DNA from: Nematopogon swammerdamellus
Lineage: Eukaryota > Arthropoda > Insecta > Lepidoptera > Adelidae
Assembly: GCA_946902875.1 (NCBI GenBank)
Contig: OX336355.1
Coordinates: 17,021,347 to 17,085,346 of the forward strand
DNA length: 64,000 bases
Direction: 5' to 3'
The notes under the pieces are model-generated. The model saw only the letters and a list, made by a program, of their open reading frames with translations, searched no databases and had not been told where the DNA came from. The translations under genes were made by a program, and so were the position numbers. Positions within the stretch are counted from its first letter, which is position 1. Every line of letters starts with the position of its first letter. Below, piece after piece: positions 1-11,448 of the stretch.

Positions 1-159
1 ACAGATTCAGATATTTATTTCGCCATAAAGAACACACAACAATAATAATATTACATTGAGACATATGCATATTCAGTATGGTTCGTCATAGTTTTTGTTT
101 TATCCCGTTCAGCAATGCAATCTATAAGGAAGAATCGGACAAGAAACCTTATAAAGCTT

Positions 160-568
160 TTTTTTTTTTTTTTATGTAATCCGGTATGGGTGGCTGAGTT
201 GGAGGGGCCAAAGCGCATGCTCCGACCAGCCAATATAACCTCCGAGAAGGTAGGTGCCATACCGGAGACTTCCCTGGATTGCTGGCTATACTGGACTAGA
301 GGAGAACACAACCGAGGTTGCTATGCGGACATCTTACATCCAGTACGGTGGTACCAACCCAGTCGGCTACAAATTGAGCCTACCACCTAGTAAGGGGCAA
401 GGGAAGGGACCTACAGTTTTACACCGGTTCCGAACGGTGAAGCAGCAGGTGTAGGTATGCACGTAATTTTTTTCGTCAGAAAAAACTCATTGGTACACGC
501 CGACGGGATTTGAACCGCGGACCTCTCGCATGAGAAGCCGATGCCCAAACCACTCGGCCACCCGCCGC
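160..568 (-). mobile_element. tRNA-derived SINE, family A, near full length
   Basis: Read on the minus strand it starts with a tRNA-like head (GGTGGCCGAGTGG box A; GGTTCAAATCC box B). It then has the CTTACTAGGTGGTAGG core, GGTTGGTACCACCG and the tail CCATACCGGATTACATA followed by poly(A). It matches the copies at 18.0, 23.0 and 47.8 kb closely. Confidence 0.88.
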
Positions 569-869
569 TTTTTATAAATGCTTAAATAAAACTTACATGA
601 AATATGCTTACATGCTAATTTTTTATTATGTTAACTCTAACATACTACATCTAATAAAAATTAAAAATAATAAGTAAAAGATTATCTTTAAACTAATATT
701 ATCCGATTCGTACGATGCTGACATGTGGACGCTTAGGTAACAGAACAAATTTTGCCTTAAGAGTAGTGTTTAACCGGAATTGGCTCAAACGATTTGTGAA
801 ACTTGCACTGTAGCTTGCGTCTTAAATCTACGACCGTTGTGAATTCTTGCAGCACGAGAAGAATATTTA

Positions 870-879
<10 letters not shown>
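569..879. other. AT-rich spacer
   Basis: No gene, long repeat or inverted structure was recognised. Confidence 0.5.
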
Positions 880-900
<21 letters not shown>

Positions 901-1148
901 ATGGAAACTTGACACGGTTGGCTACATCACCTACAACATCCGTGATGTCAGCCCATAACACCGGGTGAACTAGGTGCCATGTCAGTGCTTCCCTTCATTT
1001 CGCGCCGACTACACTGAACTGGACGGAAAACACGAACTATTTACATAGCCGTTTCGACCGACGTTTCGCTCAGTGCGGTGGTACCAACCCGGCCGGGATA
1101 AACCCTAACACCTAGTAAGGTAAGAAGGGAAGGGACCTACAGTTTAAC
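880..1148 (-). mobile_element. SINE with shared core and B/C tail, 5'-truncated
   Basis: Poly(T), then GACACGGTTGGCTACATCAC, the tail and the CACCTAGTAAGGTAAGAAGG core. It ends before any head, so its head type is unknown. Confidence 0.8.
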
Positions 1149-1231
1149 GTTTATCATCGTATTTATCATCATTACAATATGTCTATCGTGGTCTCACTTT
1201 GTAAATAAAGGAACTACAGGACAAATAAGTA

Positions 1232-1601
1232 CAGTGCGACAAGGCTTGAAATGAACGTGGCTGACAGCGGAACTAACGCCGCAACAGTGTTGCCAGGTGA
1301 CCGTCTCGCGTTCCACCCGTTCGCGCGTACGTTAGTATCTCTTCTTAGTCTGTGGTGTTGTTAGCAGAAATCGAAGTCTATCTGTTATTTTATTTAGTGA
1401 GCTAGTCTTTCTAAAATTCAATAAATAAAATAAAAAATAAGTAAGTATCTACCTACCTTATAGGTACTAGGTATACATACATTTTCTTTTGCAGCGATAT
1501 TTTCCCCTAGTGTAAGGAAATTTTCAAAATTTACAACCCTAATGCTGCAGCAGCGCCCTCGCACAAACGTCATCCAAGTTCATTCAAGCCTTGTCGCACT
1601 G
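1232..1601. mobile_element. TA-flanked MITE (Tc1/mariner-like)
   Basis: Terminal inverted repeats CAGTGCGACAAGGCTTGAA (about 28 bp in all) are flanked by TA on both sides (1230-1231, 1602-1603). The 370-bp inside has no ORF. Confidence 0.85.
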
Positions 1602-1603
1602 TA

Positions 1604-2379
1604 ATGTTATGTTGTTGTGTTGCCAGGGCACGCTTCCATTGAGGCATCCCTAAATGTTGATCCCTATGTGATTATTTGTCCAGGAAGTCCAGTGGTGTCC
1701 TTCTCTTGAAACGTTTGATCACACATTCACACTCCTTCTTGTCATGAGGTGTTTCGCCAGCTTCTGCTGGCTGGTATACCTTGTATTACATTTAAGTTGT
1801 AAATAAGACTTTCAAAAAAATTCCTACAGTCCACTGAAGGATTATGCACATAAGTAGGTAGGTAAGTACCAAATTAAGGTTAATTCTGGGTTAGTCAGCA
1901 TGTGGCACATTGCGCGTCACCAAATCGCAATTCCCTCCAGCCCCGGAGTCCCAGCATAGATGTTTAAACATCAAAGCATTTAGAAGAATGAAAACAACAA
2001 ATTAAATTATTTTCTCCATACAATACAGCAAACAAGAACATTATCCATACATACCAAGCGAAATATAGTGGCTTGTTCCCGAGGTCGTTAATTTATAATC
2101 CTACGTAGTTACTATACTACTCAACTCAGCCTAGGGTTGCCAGATCAAAGATATGTAAATTCTATTTCTTAGCACGATGGCAACATTTTGGGATTTTAGT
2201 AGGTATCCGTCGGGACAAATATTTACAAAGATTGTTTGTTCTTAATGTTTTGTTCTTATTTATTCTTATTTTCGAGTACAGCGAAGACAAAAGGACATTA
2301 CAGACATTATTTATGACATTTATGATATTTATTAATATAGTGAGCTAATAAGCATTCTACTAGAGGCATCGCTGCGAAG
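1604..2379. other. spacer
   Basis: Mostly AT-rich. GGGTTGCCAGATCAAAG near 2133 resembles a hAT terminus without a partner. No gene seen. Confidence 0.45.
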
Positions 2380-2745
2380 AGAGATAGAGAAATTGTGTCC
2401 CAACAGCTGAGGTATGAGGCGACGCGGCGTGGCGGAGCGCAGAGCCGAGGGGAAGGGGAGCTCGCGCGGGGCGGAAAGCTAGCGGGGGCGGTAAGTGTTC
2501 GGTGACAAGACAACGCCAGCCAAGGCCAACCCAACACATGCATTGGACCATAAGTTTTTCATATATTTGTGGTATAATTTTTGCAATATCGGAACACATA
2601 CCGAGCATTGCTGGCGCGAGAGGCCGCGCCATCCGCGTAGCAGGCGGCGGCGGGGACGCTTGCAACGAGTTCGGCCGCTCGCGATCGACTGGTCTCAACT
2701 GGTAAATTTGGTCTCAACTCGGTGGAGCCATCACGTAAATAATTG
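2380..2745. promoter_or_regulatory. GC-rich island
   Basis: GC-rich stretch (GGCGACGCGGCGTGGCGGAG; GGCGGCGGCGGGGACGCTT) with overlapping frames on both strands and no protein similarity. A promoter or repeat fragment are both possible. Confidence 0.3.
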
Positions 2746-3150
2746 TTGGAATCTGACATAGTTGGCTAAAGTGCATCTCTCAGCGAGACGTCGGCATTAC
2801 ACGTCGTGATTGATTACACGTTGTTCTGTCGAGTTAGTGCCATGTTTTCTTTCGGTGGTGTTAGACGGATAAGCTACAGTGCAGGACAGGTACCTATAGG
2901 ACCTAGGAAATAAGGACAAGCTGTGTTTTGTGCTCTCCGTTTTAGGTAGTTAGATATTTTGCAGTTAAATCTAATGGAATAAACTCAGCACCCGTGGTAT
3001 TCATTTAATGTACAATAAAATGTTAATAATATTATTTGTATCTTATTTATTCTCCTTGTTCCTAATTGTAAAGTGATTTGTTTAAATGTTTAAATATTGA
3101 AAACTCTTCCTACTTGTGTTCGCCTTCACCTACCTAACCTAACTCTCAAT

Positions 3151-3321
3151 GGGAGTGTTCATAAACCACCTGACGGATTTGGGGGGTAAGCGGTCCGGCT
3201 CTCGGTCACGCACGAGGGGTGCGGGTGAGGTACCGGCCCGAGTCACGTGACAGTCTACCTTTCGGTCACGTCCGGTCACGAAAGTGGGCTCAAATCCGTC
3301 ACGTGGTTTATGAATGCTCCC
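3151..3321. mobile_element. 171-bp MITE with 30-bp inverted ends
   Basis: GGGAGTGTTCATAAACCACC at the left pairs with GGTTTATGAATGCTCCC at the right. The GC-rich interior contains CGGTCACG repeats. No clear target duplication was found. Confidence 0.75.
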
Positions 3322-3384
3322 TAAGTTAGCTAGAATAGAATGCATTATTATATTGCAAAAATTATTTTATTCAACAAATAAGCA

Positions 3385-3535
3385 ACCAAGAAACTGCGCA
3401 GGGTATTTTTTTTTATACATCTTAATACAAGTAAGTATTTTAATGACTAGCCAACAAAGAGTTTGTATTACGTCGCTGATACAAACTCTTTGCTAGCCAC
3501 ATAATAACATCGCCCAGTGTTTTAGCTATTAGTTT
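3385..3535 (+). mobile_element. LINE-like 3' region remnant
   Basis: AAGAAACTGCGCAGGGTATT and GCCACATAATAACATC match the remnants at 9.8-10.0 and 12.2-12.4 kb. Confidence 0.55.
3451..3498. repeat. short hairpin
   Basis: CAAAGAGTTTGTA and TACAAACTCTTTG pair across a 12-base loop, inside a LINE 3' remnant. Confidence 0.8.
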
Positions 3536-3663
3536 AATTGATGGAAAATGTCCATTCGCCTCGGTCTGATCGAGGGTCTGATGTAGGTACGGACGGTGGT
3601 GCAATACCACTGACTAATTTCTCATAAAACTATTTTCTGCATTAATTAGTATTTTTATTAACT

Positions 3664-3851
3664 TACACCGAGTCATGCAGCAGGTGGGTCTTCGTGCCTT
3701 ACTTGCTGCTTGATCGATTGAATCTTGTTCGAATAATTTGCGAAACGTGGTGGTCGGTGTTGTGCTGTAATTTACCAGAGTTCTTGCAGCACAACACCGA
3801 TTACTCTGCTTACCCCGATTGTCGGGATTCAGCGTGTGTGATATGTATGTA
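3664..3851 (+). mobile_element. D element, 5'-truncated
   Basis: It has the D-body motifs CACCGAGTCATGCAGCAGGT, TTACTTGCTGCTTGATCG, TTGTGCTGTAATTTACCAGA and CCCCGATTGTCGGGATTCAG, ending in TGATATGTATGTATA. Confidence 0.8.
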
Positions 3852-4061
3852 TACAGTATATTTTATTAATAAGTCCGGCGACTGTGCGTGCTAAGGCTTT
3901 CTTCATACGCCGCATAAGCCTGGAAATTCAAAGAGGGAACGCTAAAAGCGTCCTAGGGAGCATGGCTGCCTAGCACGCTTATAGCGTTAATTAATTTAGG
4001 CTTAGTAGGTGCGTTTATAATTTTTAAATTAATCTGTATTTAGCATTTTGAATTCTAAGAA

Positions 4062-4327
4062 TACTAGGTGGTAGGCTCAAATTGTAGTCGACTGGGTTGA
4101 TTTTATTTTATTTTATTTATTTATTAAAATTATTGATATCACCATACTGGATGTAAGATGGCCGCATAGCAGGCTCGGTTGTGTTCTCCTCTAGTCCAGT
4201 ATAGCCAGCATTCCAGGGAAGTCTCCCGTATGGCATCTACCATCTCGGAGGTGATATTGGTTGGTCGGAGCATGTGCTTTGGGCCCCTCCGACTCAGCCA
4301 CCCATACGAGATTACATTAAAAAAAAT
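4062..4327 (+). mobile_element. tRNA-derived SINE, family A, 5'-truncated
   Basis: It starts inside the core (ACTAGGTGGTAGGCTC) and runs to the CCCATACGAGATTACAT tail. A T-rich ATTTTATTTTATTT run of about 40 bp is inserted after GACTGGGTTGAT. Confidence 0.8.
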
Positions 4328-5614
4328 TATATTGTAATAGAGGTATAAATAAAAAAGTAAGTAGGTAATTTCAATGTTATCATTTATTCAAAGTTCCATA
4401 TCCTATGTTTTGATTAAAGCTTCGTACAAATTTTAGAAAAGTCCTCTCAGTGTCCTAATAATTTTGCAACATTCCCAATTGAAAATTATAAACTGACCGA
4501 TACAATTTTGCTGAATATGAATTTGTTTAATCTCATATCTAGTGCATTTTAATTTAACTAAAATTTCACATAATAGTCACAGTACATGATGACCAGTTAT
4601 ATATAAAACACTTATAAAAATAGTCAACTGTGTCATCCTTGTAATTTAAATTTCATAAAAAAACTAACAACAAGATATATTTTGTGTATACCGATGATAC
4701 CGCGACTACTTTAAACAAAAATAACGTATAACCCTTAGTTATTAAAATCACAATATCGCAGGACAATTTTTATACCAGTAAAAAAACTAAATAATTAAAT
4801 TAATGTATTTTTGTTAACATATTTATACACTAGATACAGGACAAATCAGTTATTTCGATTTACAGGTCTATGACCCAGCAGTAACAAAAGTCGGTTTTTT
4901 CCGATTGATGCTTCTCGTAAACGACGGGTGAAACCGATTTTAGGTACTGCTCAGTCTTGTCTTAAAATTATAAAATAAAGTCAAGCCTCCAAGAAAACCC
5001 ATTACTATAAATTCTGAACTTTCGACTAAACATAGGAACCTAACATAATAATACTTTGTATTGATTTATTTTTGTTACAAAAAAAAAAAAACAATTACTA
5101 AAATAACCAAATGTACTTAAAAATTCTATAATCTGGAATAGTTTACCCCATAGTCAAATATAACACATATTAGCGAAAATAGCGCATAATGCAATTATAT
5201 TTGGCCACTTTTCTTTGTACATATCGCTGCAGCAATAATTTTTTTACAAAACACAGTATAGTATTTTAGGAATCATCATTTGTCATTCTAGCATGCCTAA
5301 TAAAATGCGCTACTTGGTTGGAGGGCGTCATTTTATGTTAAAAGCTACGTTACGAAACGTTTCAACTAACAAATCATGGCGTGTTGTCTTTGTAAAATCG
5401 CATAAAAATTTTGCAATTTTCTTTACGAAATATTTTTAGAATTTAAAGACTAAAGTCGTTTTACATTCTTTTCTTACATTTTGGTTGTCTAACGTTCAAT
5501 TAAACCTTGTCAATCGTTGGGGATAATGGCGCAAAGCAAATTCATCAGTATGCCAAGGTCCAGTATACAGCCGAAACAATTCCATCTAAACACGAAGTCC
5601 CCGTAACCAAACGA
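4328..5614 (-). other. probable ChaC 3' UTR and downstream flank
   Basis: This AT-rich stretch lies directly downstream of the ChaC stop codon and contains no recognised repeat. Minus-strand AATAAA signals read as TTTATT on the plus strand near 5066 and 4382, so poly(A) sites there are possible. The 3' end cannot be fixed without transcript data. Confidence 0.45.
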
Positions 5615-6130
5615 TTACATGTTCACACAGCGCAACTTCTTCTCCGGAACTCTCGAAGCGAACTGGTAACTCTGAGCCCTCGGCTCTGGCTTCGGAGATT
5701 CTTCCCTTTCGTCACTCTCACCCATCAGAGATCTAAGGCACAGTCTCATTTCTCCCGCAAACTTCCTAACTAGCCTTTCGAGCGAAAACAAATGATCGTC
5801 CAGCGCCTCGGGGACTTCGTCTCTCATAAACTTGGCTAATTTCAAAAGGTATTCGGCATTAGGCCCAGAATTGCCGTGGCATTCTAATATTTGCTTCGCG
5901 ATGTCCGGCAAAGGGGCAGCGCCTAGCCAGAGTCGATTGTCAGGAACGGCGACGTACAGGACTGCGTGATTGTTTTCGTGTTTGCTGCTGGACGCGGAGA
6001 AGGAAGGCCGGGGATGGAAGCTGACGGTGCAGACTTTGTAGCCTCCGAGGCGGCACTCCCGCCCGGCGAGGTAGGGCAGTGCCGCCTTATCCTCTGCTGC
6101 GACGAGGAATGCCTTGCCCCATGTGATGCC
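5615..6130 (-). CDS. ChaC: ChaC gamma-glutamylcyclotransferase, last exon
   Basis: This 171-residue terminal exon carries the rest of the catalytic fold. It starts GITWGKAFLV. GRECRLGGY follows, and its Glu (residue 126 of the joined protein) corresponds to the catalytic glutamate of ChaC enzymes. Further on are LYVAVPDNRLWLGAAP and the helix ILECHGNSGPNAEYLLKLA, then the conserved DDHLFSLE. The acceptor is CTTGTTCCAG|GGC, phase 0. The last 45 residues or so (ESDEREESPKPEP... to CVNM) are charged, lie beyond the conserved domain and look specific to this lineage. The joined protein is 272 residues (89+12+171), a little longer than the vertebrate enzymes. No frameshift or premature stop was seen. 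Confidence 0.92.
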   Translation of the reverse strand, partial: GITWGKAFLVAAEDKAALPYLAGRECRLGGYKVCTVSFHPRPSFSASSSKHENNHAVLYVAVPDNRLWLGAAPLPDIAKQILECHGNSGPNAEYLLKLAKFMRDEVPEALDDHLFSLERLVRKFAGEMRLCLRSLMGESDEREESPKPEPRAQSYQFASRVPEKKLRCVNM

Positions 6131-6179
6131 CTGGAACAAGAGAGAGATCGTTTAAGCGAGGGGCTTTAAACCCAGATTC

Positions 6180-7060
6180 GAAGTCAAGTGATTTTTTTTA
6201 TTCTAGGGGAAATCATACCTACACTTAAGGTGACCGATGAAGGAAAAGGACCGCGAGGAGACTACAATGACAATGTTAATCACAGATCATCAAATACCTA
6301 CCGCGCGCGTTAATGATATTATTTATAATGCTTTGTGGTAATTTTTTAATTTGAACATTTTGTCAATCAAGTACATGTGTAACATGACCACAGAGTTTGT
6401 AAAATGATATTCCTTCGGCAACAATGTTCCATAGCTTCTGTTGAGCCCACAATAACAATGTGTTTTGTGTTACCTGCACAGGTCTGCCTGCCTGTCAGCA
6501 GGTACTAGTAAGTGTCCTTTTGGGCCTTCCCATTGTTTAGTTACCGCAAACATTTCATTGTTTTACACACCTTACCTTCCACGGTTTCAAAACGGTTGCC
6601 AAACCGTCACATTTGGGTGAATACTGCACCGAGATTTTATTCTTTTGCTCATAGACTATCTATGCTTTTTTTTGAAAATTGAAATTGATATCCTCAAGTG
6701 TTTCGCAGGCGATTGTTATTTTTGTTATGACTTTTAGCTTGGAACAAATAATGTTTGAGTTTAGGCCTAGACATAGAAATTACCACATGTTCTTTGAAAG
6801 TTGTTCCTGAATATAATGCCTCGAATCGTCAAGAAGTGGTTTTACTTATGAAGAGGACCGACTATCGGTTCAATACCTATACAGCAAATAAGTGGTTACA
6901 TCGAGAAAGGTATGCCAAACAATTCTTTCAACTTCTTTACAACAGCATCTTGCCGGTTCTTGGCCGCCGCGTCAACTGGTTTTGCAACAAAAACCGCAAC
7001 CCTGCAATTAGCTGCAGCTTTCGCCGTAGACGGATATGAAGCGAGGGCAAAGTGATCACG
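6180..7060. other. ChaC intron 2, upstream of the last exon
   Basis: Intronic sequence without recognised repeats. The 94-codon plus frame at 6755 shows no known motif. Confidence 0.5.
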
Positions 7061-7098
7061 GTACGAAATGACCATGGAATTACGTTAGTATTTTAATA

Positions 7099-7245
7099 AA
7101 ATGACCATGCTACTGCCTCCTCCACCGTTGTGTCATCGATATGACCATGGAATGACGCTTTCACCGCCGTCGTGTTATCGAAATGACCATGGAATGGCGC
7201 TACCGCCGTCGCCGTGTTATCGAAATGACCATGGAATAATGTCAT
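7099..7245. repeat. minisatellite, about 42-bp period
   Basis: ATGACCATGG(AAT) recurs at 7102, 7141, 7183 and 7225 with GTTATCGA spacers. A minus-strand frame through it gives a 14-residue FHGHFDNT repeat, but nothing else supports coding. Confidence 0.8.
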
Positions 7246-8194
7246 TATGTCATCGCATCGTTGATGATCCTCGGTCATCGGGTTAACCGTATCTATAGCA
7301 CAGGTAAAGTCGATGAAAAAAAATTGCCAGACAGATATCGCAGACAACGGAGATTCGTTCCACGTTCCACTGTCCCGAGCTCCTGACCCATACCGCGTGA
7401 TCGATTTCAGGGTGAAGTCAATAACGCAGCAACGCTCATTCCAACAAATCCCAATAGCCCGTCTTTCCACATACTCCCATATTGGCTTCAGGCTGAAACA
7501 TAAGCCGGTCGATTATTTCACTTTCTCACTCATCCTCGAGTGTGTCTTCCTAAAATCCTGAAAAATAAACGCACCTCCTGGCGTCTTCGGTCTTACACCG
7601 TTGTGGGAGAACTCCTGGCTGGGAGGTGCTGCAAGCTCAAGTTCAAGAGGGATGGGTTTGTCAAAATACGTCGCTGGGTCAACGGGCGACAGGTGGCGTT
7701 GAGGTATATTCCTGTCACGTGGTATTTCAAAATATAGTTTAAAAAGACTAAAAACAATTTTTTCCAAAAGTGGCCTAAAATTTGTCACGTGGTAAGGGTA
7801 AGTTTACTTTAACATTGCCGTCATATTTTTGGAACGGTATAAAGATCGCATTGAATCAGCGAAGGAGGAGCTATGTACTTTCCTAGTAATTGACGTCAGT
7901 TAGTTACACAAGAATTATTCTGCGTGCATTTAACCAGTATATTGGCGATAAAGATACTCATATCGCTCCCACTGCCGTCAATGATGTCAGCCGGGCCAGA
8001 TTTCCAGACGGTCTGCAGTGCTGTGCGAACAGTCTTGTGTACATACAACTATTAGGTACGCACATCTCCGCTCGCGTTCGAGTCTGACTTCACAGTAAAT
8101 ATGACTGGAATGGGATAGTCCAAATGTATGGGTTTATTTTGTAAGAAATATACGATACTGTATGGAAAACCTACTTAGCAGATCCAAAAGAACA
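7246..8194. other. intronic spacer
   Basis: Open frames occur on both strands (for example 7513-7788 minus, Pro-rich) but none has a recognised motif or support. Confidence 0.4.
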
Positions 8195-8245
8195 TTAATA
8201 GATACACTCTGGAACGCTCTCCCTGCCCATATATTTCCCCTCTTT
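8195..8245 (+). mobile_element. LINE C-terminus relic
   Basis: CACTCTGGAACGCTCTCCCT and GCCCATATATTTCCCC match the WNALPAHIFP region of the 41.7-kb LINE. Confidence 0.55.
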
Positions 8246-8259
8246 ACTTTTTATTTGGT

Positions 8260-8643
8260 GTTTTAGGGTTCCGTATCCGGTACGGGACCCTATTACTAAG
8301 CCTACGCCGTCTGTCTGTCTGTCTGTCCGTCCGTCTGTCCTAGGGCTGTACTGTATCTCTTGAACCGTAATGGTAGCCCGTTGAAATTTTCACAGAATAT
8401 GTGTTAAAATAAGAAAAATAAGAAAAAGTAAAAAAATCACGGGGGTTCCCATAGAAGAAACCAAAAAGTGTATGCGCGCGCGCCATCTACCGAATAGATT
8501 ATGAAGCATTTTAATTAATCATGACATTTAACTAATATGAAGCATTTCTAACACGCCGTAGATGGCGTGAGTGGCGCTAGCCATGACATGGCGATACGGA
8601 ACCCTCGGTGCGCGAGTTCGACTCGCACTTGGCCGGTTTTTTG
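8260..8643 (+). mobile_element. AGGGTTCCGTA element
   Basis: It starts TTTTAGGGTTCCGTATCCGG, has TACTAAGCCTACGCCG, (CTGT)n, TGAACCGTAATGGTAGC and CACGGGGGTTCCCATAGAAG, and ends ACGGAACCCT and CGACTCGCACTTGGCCGG. The ends (GGGTTCCGTA/TACGGAACCC) are inverted. It is a lepidopteran high-copy repeat of unsettled class. It has no coding capacity. Confidence 0.85.
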
Positions 8644-8965
8644 TTTCAAGCCTTTATCTATGCATGCATACCCATTGGTGGGATCTGTTAGTTTTTTTGT
8701 TTTAATATGTTTGATCAAAGTTTCCCGCCGATATCAGTGTAATGTTACACGAGGTCGCTCTCGAAGAAGAGCAACAAGTGAATCGCTATAGAAGTTGACC
8801 CGGTTGCTCTTTGGTTTTAAGGTTATCTTGGGTGATTGTTGAAGATTTACCTTGCTCTTGTTGTACAAACAACACAGATAGAAACTTGATTCGATTAGCA
8901 ACAGGGGGGCGCATCATCTGTGAGCATGTAAGACAGTTGAACAAAAATTTCTACATTATGCCAGC

Positions 8966-9348
8966 CTAGGTAGGTCGGTGGTGCGGTCGGTCAGTACTTG
9001 GATGGGTGACCGCTCGACCGTTGTTCGGATTCCACGTAAAACTGTAGGTACCATCCCTTCTTACCTTACTAGGTGGTAGGGTCCTAAGCCTTTTAGTTCT
9101 CACAGAAAACGGGATCGTACGGAACCCTCTTTAAGCGAGCTCGACTCGAACTTAATCCCGCCCGGGTTGGTACTACCGCACTGAATGAAATTCGGCCGAG
9201 ACGGCTATGTAAATAGTTCGTGTTTTCCGTCCAGCTCGGCGTATAATGAAGGGAAGCACTGACATGGCACCTAGTTCACTCGATGTTATGGGCTGACATC
9301 ACGGATGTTGTAGGTGAACCGTGTCAGTTTTCATGTAAAAAAAAAACG
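8966..9348 (+). mobile_element. SINE B, mosaic with a fragment of the AGGGTTCCGTA element
   Basis: It starts with a 5S-like region (CGGTCAGTACTTGGATGGGT), runs through the core to the poly(A) tail. About 70 bp after GGTGGTAGGG (9080-9150) are replaced by CGGAACCCT...GAGCTCGACTCGAAC, the 3' end motif of the other repeat family. Confidence 0.75.
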
Positions 9349-9835
9349 TAGCGCACATGATTCTGACAAGAACATGCCTTGTGATGCCGCGGGCGTAGCA
9401 GAAGATGTAGTGTAGCCAAGCCAACCATGTAAACGGTCCCATAAAATGTGTAATTCCACACCGACGGCGACCCTAACTAATTCCACCCAAAAGGCGGAAG
9501 TTGCTAACAACAAAATCAATAAGGCGGCCTATTCTCAACACTGGGTACTGTGTGTGGAGACTGGCCTGCCCAATTATCTGAATGGTACACCTATGTATAT
9601 TATATACTACTTACCTGACTGCATAATTAGCTAACTCTTGACTAGGTACGATTAGTACCTCAATTTTATTAACCCATTGACAAAATGATACTTCAAGTAT
9701 CTTAAAAAATTATATTTTTATTTTTGACAATTATACTACATTGTAGGTATAATATACTAACATAATTATGTTGATACTAATTACGTATCAAAGTATGTCA
9801 AAGGCTCTTTACACTTATAATAAGTCTTTGTAGTC

Positions 9836-10030
9836 AGAACTCTCAGCAATTTGTTAATCTTGCTCTCAAGCTGTGTTTTCGATAGACTTTAAGCGATTTT
9901 GAATTACTTGTAATAATATGTATAAAACAAATACCCTGCGAAGTTTCTTTTCGGCTTTTCTTTGTGGGTGTAATCGAACCGGATAGAACAAATTGTGACA
10001 AGATCGAGCGCAGTCTAACTGCCACATGAA
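9836..10030 (-). mobile_element. LINE-like 3' region remnant
   Basis: Reverse complement of the 12.2-kb piece: ATACCCTGCGAAGTTTCTT, AATCGAACCGGATAGAAC and CTCTCAGCAATTTGTTAATC. Confidence 0.6.
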
Positions 10031-10239
10031 TGATCAATAACCAATACAATACAATACAATACAACACCGACGAGACCATTCCGCGCTTGTGCTATATAAA
10101 AGCCCACGAGTTCATCTCATGCATGATCGACATGTTCCAATTCCGCACACTCGTAACCGGACCGAAGCGGATTGGCGCCGCTCGCAAAATAAACTTATCG
10201 CGGATTTACGCATTTGTTTTTTCGAATTGAGGTTGATGG

Positions 10240-10667
10240 CTTTTTAGGGTTCCGTATCCGGTACGGGACCCTATTACTAAGCCTACGCCGTCTGTCTGTC
10301 TGTCTGTCTGTCCGTCCGTCCGTCCGTCTGTCCGAGGGTTGTATTTCTGTGGTTGTATCTCTTCAACCGTAATAGGTAGCCCGTTGAAATTTTTAAAGAA
10401 TATGTGTTATTATGGCCGATATAACGACAAATAATAAAAATAAGAAAAAGTAAAAAATTCACCGGGGTTCCCATAGAAGAAAACAAAAGGTGTATGCGCG
10501 CGCGCCATCTACCGAATAGAGTATGAAGCATTTTAACTAATCTTGACATTTAACTAATATGTAGCATTTCATAACACGCCATCTAGATGGCGTGAGTGGC
10601 GCTAGCCATGACATGGCGATACGGAACCCTCGGTGCGCGCGTTCGACTCGCACTTGGTCGGTTTTTT
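10240..10667 (+). mobile_element. AGGGTTCCGTA element
   Basis: It has the same ends and internal motifs as the 8.3-kb copy, including GCCATCTACCGAATAGA and ATGGCGTGAGTGGCGCTAGC, with a longer CTGT/CCGT tract. Confidence 0.86.
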
Positions 10668-10973
10668 TTTGGCACGTGCGTGTTATTGCTCTGACGCTTT
10701 AGGTATTTTCGGAGAAAGTTCGTCAGGACAAAGAGAGTTCAGGAATTTTCATATCAAAATTACAATGCACGAGTATTTTCTTGTGTCAGGACTCAGGACT
10801 CAGGACTTAGATCAGGATCTCAGCCCATATCGCCTTGACTCCGGTGAATTAAGTGATTGAACTGTATAGAAAACATTAACTATACACAGGTTAGTTTGTA
10901 AAGAGTGCTACAGTGCGTTAAACTCGCCTTTTGTGTTTTTATTGTGTACAATAAAGTATATTTTGATTTGAAA

Positions 10974-11330
10974 TATTTACATAGCCGTTTCGACCGACAT
11001 AACATTCATTGCGGTGGTCGGATGCGGTGCGGTAACCAGCAGGTCTATTATTGTAAATTCTGACAGCGGACTCAGCGCTGATGTGGCGCTGAGAGCCACT
11101 TTAGAAAGTGGCTCTCAGCGCCACATCAGCGCTGAGTCCGCTGTCAGAATTTACAAGAATAGACGTGCAGGTCGGATGAAACCCTACCACCTAGTAAGGT
11201 AAGAAGGGAAGGGACCTACAGTTTTACGTGGAATCCGAACCACGGTCAGCCTCCAACGGTCAAAAGGTCGCTCATCCAGGTTCTGACCGCGCACAGGTGA
11301 ACTTATATGATCACGAACTACACCTAGTCG
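10974..11330 (-). mobile_element. SINE B carrying a 106-bp perfect hairpin
   Basis: SINE B sequence on both sides (TTTACATAGCCGTTTCGACC; CCTACCACCTAGTAAGGTAAG; CGTGGAATCCGAACCACG) is interrupted by the palindrome at 11051-11156. The head is diverged. Confidence 0.75.
11051..11156. repeat. perfect inverted repeat, 52-bp arms, 2-nt loop
   Basis: Arms 11051-11102 and 11105-11156 are exact reverse complements separated by AG. The arms are GC-rich (CAGCGCTGATGTGGCGCTGA). No open frame or known element ends were recognised. Confidence 0.92.
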
Positions 11331-11448
11331 ACCGATCTCCCCACACAGCTACAAAGGCTGGCACATTGTGGGCAAACAAAATATTCCCTGTGAAGAAAAC
11401 AATATGTTCGACAGCCATAATTGTATGCTACTTATTATCCCCATTAAT

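Noticed and set aside
115..454. Open frames repeated almost unchanged at 0.25, 18.2, 23.1 and 48.0 kb
   Set aside because: They are translations of SINE A bodies, identical because the repeat is.
7093..7470. 125-codon minus ORF
   Set aside because: Half of it is a 42-bp minisatellite, and the rest has no motif or splice support.
9331..9634. Two 62-codon frames on opposite strands
   Set aside because: No motif, no family resemblance and no splice signals.
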